Assembly: GCA_026986885.1 (NCBI GenBank)
Contig: JALSNT010000643.1
Span: 1-6,402 of the forward strand
Length of the DNA stretch: 6,402 nucleotides
Source: Desulfobulbaceae bacterium
GTDB lineage: Bacteria; Desulfobacterota; Desulfobulbia; Desulfobulbales; Desulfobulbaceae
Reading direction: 5' to 3'
Made by a program: the position numbers and the translations under genes. Under the pieces are notes generated by a model that saw only the letters and a list, made by a program, of their open reading frames with translations, did no database searches and had not been told where the DNA came from. Shown piece after piece: positions 1 through 5,498 of the stretch (positions are counted from its first letter, which is position 1; every line of letters starts with the position of its first letter).

Positions 1-199
1 GCTCGGTTTCAAAAATCCAGGCATAGGCGCACTGCTCCCGCAGCAGACAGTCCGCGCATTGCTGCCGCCTGAGGGCGCAGCTCGTCTTTTTCAATGCCCA
101 GCCCAGGGCGCCGCGCAGGGTGGAGCCAAGATACCCCGGCAGCCTGGCTTCACTGGTAAAACGGCAGGTAAAGGTATATGTCTGTGCTTTGATGGTCAT
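1..199 (-). CDS. cas6: Cas6 pre-crRNA processing endoribonuclease, N-terminal part (gene runs off the window)
   Basis: The first 66 residues are visible, starting at the ATG whose first base is 199. A weak ribosome site (GGTGAT) lies over the stop codon of the upstream gene. The protein opens with a beta strand (AQTYTFTCRFTSEA), then the RAMP-type stretch LPGYLGSTLRGALGWALKK, then a cysteine cluster of pattern C-x6-C-x2-C-x5-C leading into AYAWIFETE. This order (G-RGA-G-LK, four cysteines, Y-x-x-I-F-E) is typical of the Cas6/COG5551 branch of RAMP proteins in many type I and III loci. Cas6 cuts the repeat RNA of the pre-crRNA to give mature guides. The C-terminal glycine-rich loop and catalytic residues are outside the window, so activity cannot be judged. 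The gene follows the ATPase gene by 4 bases and is probably translated from the same mRNA. Another RAMP protein is possible but less likely. Confidence 0.85.
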   Translation of the reverse strand, partial: MTIKAQTYTFTCRFTSEARLPGYLGSTLRGALGWALKKTSCALRRQQCADCLLREQCAYAWIFETE

Positions 200-203
200 G
201 GTA

Positions 204-1391
204 TCACCAGTCGGTTACAGGCGCGGCAATAAAAAAACTTTCCAGCTCCATACCCCCCGGTCCAACAAGCAAGGGGCGGGTTTCCGGGTAGTGTTCACAG
301 AATTTCGTCATTCCTTTCATGGTGGATGATTTTCCTGATTTTACTTCGATGGCCCAGGTTGTTTTTGGTGTCTCCAGGACAAAATCCACCTCAAGATGGC
401 GTGCCCGCCAGTAATAGAGCGTAAAGGGACGACCGGCCAGGCTGTTGAGGATATGCGCTGCCACTGCATTTTCCACCAGCCTTCCCCACCAGGACAGGTC
501 GGATCTGCTTTCTGAAAACGAATCTCCGGTCACTGCATTGATCAACGCATTGTTCCAGAGGATAAGTTTTGGACTGCTTCCCCGTTTTTTCTGTTTGCCC
601 CGTTTGAACAGTTCCAGACCGCTGACCAGAAAGGCGGATTCCAGCAACTTGAGATAATGGGCAAGCGTTGTTGTATTGCCCGCGTCATGGAGCTGGCCCA
701 GCATTTTGTTGTACGACAGAATCTGTGACGGCGTGGTGCAGGCAAGCAGAAACAGGTGTCGCAGCAGGGCCGGTTTGGCAACCGTCTGCAGCTGAAGAAT
801 ATCTTTTGCCAGCACTGTTTCGATAAGGGAATCGGTTATATAAGCGGCCCAGGCTTCTTCATCATCAATCATTTCCGCAGCTCCCGGATAACCACCGTAA
901 AAAAGCCATTGGTCAAGATTCCAGCCAAAGGCCTCTTGCATTTCCCGGTATTGCCAGTGGCCACAGCGATAGAGAAAGAAACGTCCGCTCAGGCTTTCGG
1001 TCAACCCCTGTTGCAGCAACAGCGAAGACGAACCCAACAGCAGTACCTGCAGGCCCGCGTTATTTTTCAGCTCCAAGTCCCATAATAACTTGACGATTTC
1101 ACTCCAGCCCCTGACCTTTTGAATCTCGTCCAGGATCAGGAGGACATCATGTGTTTCTTTCGCTGATTCCGCCAGCCTGACCGCACGCTCCCAGTTGCCC
1201 TGGATCCATTCCGGACCCGGCGGAATGGGAGAGTCTGCCGAGAACGTCAGTACCTCCCCCGGCCATTTGTCGGCAATCTGCTGCGAAGCGGTTGTCTTGC
1301 CGACCTGCCGCGGGCCGGTAATGATGTGGAGCAGTTTTTTTCTTCTCCCCAACCCTGTCATAATCTCAGAGACAACTTTTCTTTCAAACAT
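204..1391 (-). CDS. AAA_14/DUF4143 family ATP-binding protein
   Basis: The product is a 395-residue cytosolic ATPase, full length for this family. Walker A is GPRQVGKT (residues 26-33), Walker B is VLLILDE (83-89), a sensor-1-like LLLGSSS lies at 117-123, and an arginine-finger-like SLSGRFF at 133-139. A winged-helix-like section follows (about 219-260). The C-terminal DUF4143 domain has VENAVAAHIL (306-315), YYWRARHLEVDFVLE (326-340) and AIEVKSG (347-353). The D336 and E349-x-K351 arrangement resembles a PD-(D/E)XK nuclease core. These ATPases are widespread and their function is largely unknown; defence or DNA-handling roles have been suggested. The ATG at 1391 is chosen because MFERKVVSEI is the usual family beginning, although no good Shine-Dalgarno precedes it, only A-rich leader. 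It sits 4 bases before cas6 on the same strand, so both are probably one transcript. It could be an accidental neighbour, as this family is often mobile. Confidence 0.9.
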   Translation of the reverse strand: MFERKVVSEIMTGLGRRKKLLHIITGPRQVGKTTASQQIADKWPGEVLTFSADSPIPPGPEWIQGNWERAVRLAESAKETHDVLLILDEIQKVRGWSEIVKLLWDLELKNNAGLQVLLLGSSSLLLQQGLTESLSGRFFLYRCGHWQYREMQEAFGWNLDQWLFYGGYPGAAEMIDDEEAWAAYITDSLIETVLAKDILQLQTVAKPALLRHLFLLACTTPSQILSYNKMLGQLHDAGNTTTLAHYLKLLESAFLVSGLELFKRGKQKKRGSSPKLILWNNALINAVTGDSFSESRSDLSWWGRLVENAVAAHILNSLAGRPFTLYYWRARHLEVDFVLETPKTTWAIEVKSGKSSTMKGMTKFCEHYPETRPLLVGPGGMELESFFIAAPVTDW

Positions 1392-1437
1392 TTAATTTAT
1401 CGTTTCTTTTTTCTTTCACAGTTTCTATTTCTACATA

Positions 1438-1468
1438 TTGCTCAATCATTGAGTAATATTACTCAATG
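1438..1468. promoter_or_regulatory. Cluster of three alternating inverted half-sites; likely operator
   Basis: A perfect 22-base palindrome fills 1447-1468, with half-site ATTGAGTAAT at 1448-1457 and its exact complement at 1458-1467. A third copy, TTGCTCAAT at 1438-1446, differs by one base from TTACTCAAT and forms a second inverted repeat with the 1448-1456 arm, one base apart. So three 9-10 base sites lie in alternating orientation about 50 bases upstream of the ATPase start. The palindrome overlaps a candidate -10 box. There is no following U-run on either strand, so this is not an intrinsic terminator. A dimeric repressor site is the simplest reading. The binding protein is unknown; the ATPase's own winged-helix-like region is one untested candidate. 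Confidence 0.6.
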
Positions 1469-1484
1469 GTAGCTGTTTAATCAA
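1456..1484 (-). promoter_or_regulatory. Candidate sigma-70 promoter (proximal) for the ATPase-cas6 operon
   Basis: Reading the minus strand, TTGATT (1484-1479) and TAATAT (1461-1456) are separated by exactly 17 bases. Each box matches four of six consensus positions. The -10 box lies in the middle of the 22-base palindrome, so a protein bound there would block it. The predicted transcript would have a leader of roughly 55-60 bases before the ATPase ATG. Confidence 0.45.
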
Positions 1485-1516
1485 CTTGTTGGGTGACTAC
1501 TCATAGGGGAAAAATG

Positions 1517-1546
1517 ATTATATGGTGTTAATTACAATAGTTACAA
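1517..1546 (-). promoter_or_regulatory. Candidate sigma-70 promoter (distal) for the ATPase-cas6 operon
   Basis: On the minus strand TTGTAA (1546-1541) is followed after 18 bases by a perfect TATAAT (1522-1517). Transcripts from here would carry the palindromic cluster in their leader. It lies just after the csx1 stop codon, so a new transcript could begin directly behind the csx20-csx1 operon. The region is AT-rich, so a chance match is possible. Confidence 0.45.
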
Positions 1547-1568
1547 CTTGCAGCAGGACGCCTCATTG

Positions 1569-2891
1569 TTATTGTTTTCCCCTGTCGTAAATTTGTGATT
1601 CAAAGATTTTTATATATTCTTCTAATTTCCGTGAAAATTTTTCTGCGGTCATGGGATTGGCATTCATCCCTGCATGATTGAGGTCATTACGGTCCTGGGA
1701 AAGATTTTTCATGCAATCAAACAACTCTTTGTTTTCACGTAACCAGGCACGTATGTCCTCTATATTTTTTTTATTCTGTTTGGCATCATCGGACCATTTT
1801 TCAAAATTTTTGCTGTCACGCTCGATGGCGACAGCCATACCCACCAGGTTGCGTTTGTTTTTATCCCTTGTATCTTCCTGTGTGGATTGCCGCAGGATAA
1901 AGGTACACATGGTTTCCTGCAGCAAGGTGAATCCCTGCTGCACCAGATTATGCTCCAGGCACCAGCGGGCTGCCGTCGCTCCGTCCCGAACCTCATCGTT
2001 GGAAAAAGCAGCAACGGTTTGTGAAAGTTTCTCCAGCAATGGGGTCAATGGCTTAATAAGTTGCTGTTTCTTTACTGCGCCAATAGTCTTTTTTAATTTT
2101 TCGGCATGTTTGACAATATTTTTTCCCCTGCATGTTGCCAGAGTCTGGGAAAATCCCAAAAGCGCATCAGCCATTTTTTTAAGACTGTCAGCCTCCCGAT
2201 CCGGTCCTCTGACTTCTTTTTTCCGCAGGATTACGTTTGTTGCTGTAAGATCGCATATCCCCGTGGCATTGCCGGAAACAACAAACCTGTCAATGGCAGT
2301 GGACCAGTCAAGGAGCTGATCAAAAGGAAGCAGGTCAAACACCGGGACATCTCTGTCTTTTATGTCCAACTCTCTCACCCGCCTCAAGCTGCCGAGTACC
2401 TCAATGGCTCCATAGCTGATGGCTTTGACCTGAATTTTTTTTACGACCTTGGCATAGTTAATAATTACCGTTGCCAGGAGGGGCAGCGAACGAAAAGCGT
2501 GTGTGATGTCAATATAGAGCTTATCTTCATCGTTTAACTCATTGACAACAATGGAAAAGATTTCCCAAATTTCTTCTTCGCTTCTGCCGGCGGGTATCTT
2601 AATCATTTTTATATCTGCTGAAAGCTCCAGGGATGCCAGCCTGCTTTCAAGCCCGGAGCAGGAGATAGGTGTGCCATCGTTCTTCTTGTGTCCGTTATTG
2701 AGCCAGTTTTTTTCCTTTGCCTCGTCGGTAACAAATATCAGTATTCGATCTCCCTGCTGCCAGTCATGGCACCACCATGAGACAGTTGCCTCCTGTACAA
2801 AACGAATTTCATTCATTCGCAAAGGACCGGAAATATAATTGCAAGCCAGATAATTGCTCGTCCCCAGAAAACTCATATAAACTTTACGCAT
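1569..2891 (-). CDS. csx1: Csx1-type CARF-HEPN ribonuclease (TM1812/Csx2-like family)
   Basis: This 440-residue protein is an ancillary effector of type III CRISPR systems. The N-terminal CARF domain has the nucleotide-binding loop SFLGTSNY (7-14), FVQEA (31-35), the DxTH signature in DITHAFRSLPLL (128-139) and SYGAIEVL (159-166), as in the TM1812-like family. The C-terminal half is helical, with WCLEHNLVQQG (310-320) and the HEPN active-site motif R-x4-H in RNDLNH (401-406). In this family cyclic oligoadenylate made by Cas10 binds the CARF dimer and turns on HEPN cleavage of single-stranded RNA; cA4 is the usual ligand of Csx1, but the ligand cannot be told from sequence here. The ATG at 2891 is chosen because AAGGAG (2898-2903) sits 6 bases before it; an in-frame ATG at 2912 has no ribosome site. 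The start is 10 bases after the csx20 stop. Odd: the usual glycine after DxTH is alanine (A132). Confidence 0.93.
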   Translation of the reverse strand: MRKVYMSFLGTSNYLACNYISGPLRMNEIRFVQEATVSWWCHDWQQGDRILIFVTDEAKEKNWLNNGHKKNDGTPISCSGLESRLASLELSADIKMIKIPAGRSEEEIWEIFSIVVNELNDEDKLYIDITHAFRSLPLLATVIINYAKVVKKIQVKAISYGAIEVLGSLRRVRELDIKDRDVPVFDLLPFDQLLDWSTAIDRFVVSGNATGICDLTATNVILRKKEVRGPDREADSLKKMADALLGFSQTLATCRGKNIVKHAEKLKKTIGAVKKQQLIKPLTPLLEKLSQTVAAFSNDEVRDGATAARWCLEHNLVQQGFTLLQETMCTFILRQSTQEDTRDKNKRNLVGMAVAIERDSKNFEKWSDDAKQNKKNIEDIRAWLRENKELFDCMKNLSQDRNDLNHAGMNANPMTAEKFSRKLEEYIKIFESQIYDRGKQ

Positions 2892-2897
2892 AATTTT

Positions 2898-2903
2898 CTC
2901 CTT
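2898..2903 (-). promoter_or_regulatory. Ribosome binding site of csx1, overlapping the csx20 stop
   Basis: The minus strand reads AAGGAG, 6 bases before the csx1 ATG, and its first two bases belong to the csx20 TAA codon. This fixes the csx1 start and implies that csx20 and csx1 are translationally coupled. Confidence 0.75.
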
Positions 2904-3291
2904 ATCCTCCATAGATTCTGAACCGGACATGCCGGAAGGTGTGGGTGAGCTGTACGGTATCATCAGCCAGCCGCCGTTCAATGGCCCGGCGTTCCGTGGT
3001 GGCATAGACCGGGATGATGCCGCTGCCGGAAATATGGGCCAGCACCAGATGACAGGCCCCGAAATCGCCCTGGATGAGCAGAAAATCCCCGGCGCCGACG
3101 GTTGTGTCAATCCAGTCAAAGACCGGTTGCAGGTAACCGCGGATGGTTTCCGGTTCCGGCGGCACATTACTCCACAGGCGGGAAATTCTCTCCGGCGGAT
3201 GTGTGATATGTTGCACACCAAGCTCTCTTTCGGCCTGCCTGGCCTGGGTCTCGGTGAGCCGGTGGTTGAAAAGAAGAAATAAATCGGCCAT
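2902..3291 (-). CDS. csx20: CRISPR-associated protein Csx20 (CARF-related, putative ring nuclease)
   Basis: A complete 129-residue protein. Recognisable family features in order are the opening strand ADLFLLFNHRLTETQ (2-16), LWSNVPPEPE (39-48), GDFLLIQGDFGA (68-79), the strand and loop PVYATTERR (94-102) and the end HVRFRIYGG. These match Csx20, a small single-domain Rossmann-like protein of type III loci, grouped with the CARF superfamily. Csx20-like proteins are proposed to degrade cyclic oligoadenylate and so switch off Csx1/Csm6 effectors; that role is established knowledge for ring nucleases in general and only inferred here. The ATG at 3291 has AGGAAG 5 bases upstream (3297-3302). It is the first gene of a two-gene unit with csx1. 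A non-catalytic cOA-binding role is an alternative. Confidence 0.85.
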   Translation of the reverse strand: MADLFLLFNHRLTETQARQAERELGVQHITHPPERISRLWSNVPPEPETIRGYLQPVFDWIDTTVGAGDFLLIQGDFGACHLVLAHISGSGIIPVYATTERRAIERRLADDTVQLTHTFRHVRFRIYGG

Positions 3292-3331
3292 GGGTACTTC
3301 CTGTAGATCAACTGATTTTGTGGTTGCTTCA

Positions 3332-3340
3332 ATTATATCA
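3332..3340 (-). promoter_or_regulatory. Extended -10 promoter for csx20-csx1
   Basis: The minus strand reads TGATATAAT: a perfect TATAAT (3337-3332) with the TG of an extended -10 one base upstream (3340-3339). No good -35 box is present at 17 bases, which fits an extended -10 promoter. An A-rich tract lies upstream on the minus strand (3373-3359, including eight consecutive A) where an UP element could act. The predicted leader before the csx20 ATG is about 30-35 bases. No operator-like repeat was seen in this 116-base gap. Confidence 0.6.
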
Positions 3341-3407
3341 TACGGCCTGGAACCAATATTTTTCGTTTTTTTTAATGAAGCGGTAAATCAGGGCCAGCCA
3401 TGCTGGT

Positions 3408-5498
3408 TTAACGATAACTGAAGGGAAAGAGACGGCTTTGTCGCCGCCTGACTTCAACCAGCAGTTCTGCATCATCGGACAATGTAACAATTGGTTGAAA
3501 ATGGGCCGTGTTAAGGCAGTCGCTACGAACAAGCCATTGCCTGATTTGCCGGGCAGTTTCATACTCCGCCCTCCCGGCAGCTCCTGATGCGTGCAGCCCG
3601 GCCAGGACAAGCAGGCCCATGGGGCGCATGGTCTCACTGTCGGCAAGGCATATCCGGAGGCTGTGGCGAAAAAGCTGCTCTGCCTCCGGATCCAGGCCGG
3701 CAGCGAGGGCCGACCAGCCAAGATTAACAGCTGTCAACTGCCAGGGATGCCCCTGCCGCCGACATATTTTTGCGACACACTGCCTGATATCACCAGGGGA
3801 TGCAATGTAGCCCGTTTCCTTGAGCAGCCGCATGACCAATGCCACCTCAAACGGAGCGCCGGGGTCGGAAGAGCTCAGCAGATTTTTTGTTTTTTGCAGC
3901 CATTCTCCAGGTCCGGATTCCTGCTTCAATCCGAGATAGTTCGCCATTAACGATCCTGCCTGCTCTATTTTGCCGCAATCCAGGTAGCCGTATATTTCAT
4001 AATTGAGCAGCCGTCTGCTCTCACCATGATATTTACCCCCGAATGCCTTTCTGGCTCCGGCGGTCATCTCCAGCAGGTCAGTAAAATAATCCGGCCCGCA
4101 AAATCCGTAATTCTGGGCCAGGGTACCGTACAGCGCTCCTAACAGGGCGCTGCTGCCCGGATATATCTCCTGCTTTTTCTCCTCCATAGCCAGGGCATCG
4201 GCCAGCATTCGGGTCGGCTGAGGTCGGAAGTCGTACCGATTGAAACGGCGGCTGATAAAATCATGGTTGATGAATTTGTTGATTTCCGGCAACTCCACAT
4301 CAGCTCTGAAATGATTGGCCAGGGATTGCCAGCGATCAGCTTTTCGAATCAGGCCGCAATGATTGTAAAAGGCAATGGCGGCCAGGCACCAGTTAAAGGC
4401 GGTAAAGGCGTTGTCGGGTGATTCTTCGACAAGATTTTCCAGGACGTCCGGGGCAAAGAGTTCCGCCAGGATTTGGCCGCGCTGCCGGTCGTGACTGCAC
4501 CGTCGAAAAGTATCGACGAGCAGGTCCAGGTATCTGCCGGGATCGGTTCGTGCCAGCCGGTAATAGTTGTCCGCCCGCTCCGAGGTGAGCATGGGCATGG
4601 GAATTCCATGAAAATGGTTGAAAAAATTGCGCTCGGAAATCCAGCATGCCTGGTAAAGGGCAATTTCTGCTGCCGTAACGCCGCCGCTGTAAAGGGAGGC
4701 GGCAAAACAGGCATCGGCAAAGGTTGCGCAGGTTTGAACCGGTCGATTGCTGTCCCCGAACAAAGCCATATCGGCAGGCGCAAGAAACAAGCTGCAACTG
4801 CAGGCAACATAACTATATTTTTCCCGGACATGATCAACGGGAACAACGGCGCCGTCTGTCTGCAGGCCGCCGGTGGCATAAAGTCCCCTGGGCCAGGCAA
4901 GGGAAGAATCCCGATACAGGCGAAAGGCAAGGGCCACGGGCAGGGCCAGAGAGGTTCCCTGGACCGGCTTTTCATTCTTTTCCTGGAGAAACCAGTACAG
5001 GGCGGCCCGTGCCATACCGGCAACCCGGTGTGCGCGTTGGACAGCTTCAGCGGTCCGGACAGCGGGCAGCGGAGAGCCGATCCCCCGGCAACCGGAATCA
5101 TCCGGCAGTAAGCCTGTCATCATGGTAACAATCCGGGCGTTTTTCCCCTGCACGGCGAGGATGGGCACATGAAACCATTGCCCGGTCCGCAGTAACACCG
5201 GGTCAGTATCGGGAAACAGACGCCGGAAAATATCCTGCACCGGCAGCCGCCACTGGTCCTGCTTTTCCTTCGGCGTCATCAGAAAACCACTGAGCATGTG
5301 TTTTTCCAGAAGCTCGGTCAGGCCATGTCGACGGGCAGACTCCAGTAACTGCGTAATGGAACTTTCGGCAGGAATGCCGGGCGGCGGCGGGCGCTGCAGA
5401 AGGGAGCGCGCCATATCAGGCGCCATGTGCAGCAACACGGCCAGCTGATGCCAGTGATCGACCCTTAAACGATTAACGCTGAACAAGAATTCGGACAA
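3408..5498 (-). CDS. Lon-like (S16) serine protease with N-terminal death-like/effector-associated domain and TPR-like C-terminus
   Basis: The product is a 696-residue, apparently cytosolic protein. Residues about 10-72 are helical and end in LLESARRHGLTELLEKH, like the last helices of bacterial death-like or effector-associated adaptor domains. Residues about 105-270 fit the Lon protease fold: NARIVTMMTG, then VAGMARAALYWFL, then GTSLALPVALAF with Ser183, YATGG, QTDGAVVPVDHVREK with Lys227 and LFLAPAD. The Ser-Lys distance is 44, against 43 in E. coli Lon (S679/K722), and the TG-x6-G-x-V-x-P block aligns between them. There is no Lon AAA+ ATPase domain. Residues about 275-696 are helical, with TPR-like pairs such as AVNLGWSALAAGLDPEAEQLFRHSL. 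No SAVED, CARF or transmembrane segment was recognised. The TTG start at 5498 is chosen for the strong ribosome site 6 bases upstream; the frame opens earlier, but that part lies inside the preceding gene. It overlaps that gene by 26 bases. It may be a CRISPR-linked protease effector; its target and activator are unknown. Confidence 0.72.
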   Translation of the reverse strand: MSEFLFSVNRLRVDHWHQLAVLLHMAPDMARSLLQRPPPPGIPAESSITQLLESARRHGLTELLEKHMLSGFLMTPKEKQDQWRLPVQDIFRRLFPDTDPVLLRTGQWFHVPILAVQGKNARIVTMMTGLLPDDSGCRGIGSPLPAVRTAEAVQRAHRVAGMARAALYWFLQEKNEKPVQGTSLALPVALAFRLYRDSSLAWPRGLYATGGLQTDGAVVPVDHVREKYSYVACSCSLFLAPADMALFGDSNRPVQTCATFADACFAASLYSGGVTAAEIALYQACWISERNFFNHFHGIPMPMLTSERADNYYRLARTDPGRYLDLLVDTFRRCSHDRQRGQILAELFAPDVLENLVEESPDNAFTAFNWCLAAIAFYNHCGLIRKADRWQSLANHFRADVELPEINKFINHDFISRRFNRYDFRPQPTRMLADALAMEEKKQEIYPGSSALLGALYGTLAQNYGFCGPDYFTDLLEMTAGARKAFGGKYHGESRRLLNYEIYGYLDCGKIEQAGSLMANYLGLKQESGPGEWLQKTKNLLSSSDPGAPFEVALVMRLLKETGYIASPGDIRQCVAKICRRQGHPWQLTAVNLGWSALAAGLDPEAEQLFRHSLRICLADSETMRPMGLLVLAGLHASGAAGRAEYETARQIRQWLVRSDCLNTAHFQPIVTLSDDAELLVEVRRRQSRLFPFSYR

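Noticed and set aside
1447..1468. The perfect palindrome read as a transcription terminator of csx1.
   Set aside because: It is AT-rich with no loop and no U-run after it on the minus strand, and it overlaps a promoter.
1532..1546. Direct repeat TTACAA twice, 9 bases apart, as a regulator site.
   Set aside because: It is only 6 bases in an AT-rich gap and one copy is explained by the -35 box of the distal promoter.
2892..3332. The csx1 frame stays open upstream to 3332, giving a possible 587-residue protein.
   Set aside because: The extra 147 codons lie in another frame over csx20, are proline-, serine- and arginine-rich with no family similarity, and the ATG at 2891 has a good ribosome site and a normal CARF beginning.
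3394..3406. Small hairpin CCAGC/GCTGG just after the protease stop codon, as a terminator.
   Set aside because: The stem is only 5 base pairs with a 3-base loop, and no U-run follows in the direction of transcription.
4473..5111. Long plus-strand open frames, here and at 1678-2319 and 5771-6301.
   Set aside because: They lie opposite well-supported genes, have no recognisable domains, no ribosome sites that stand out, and compositions expected of antisense reading.
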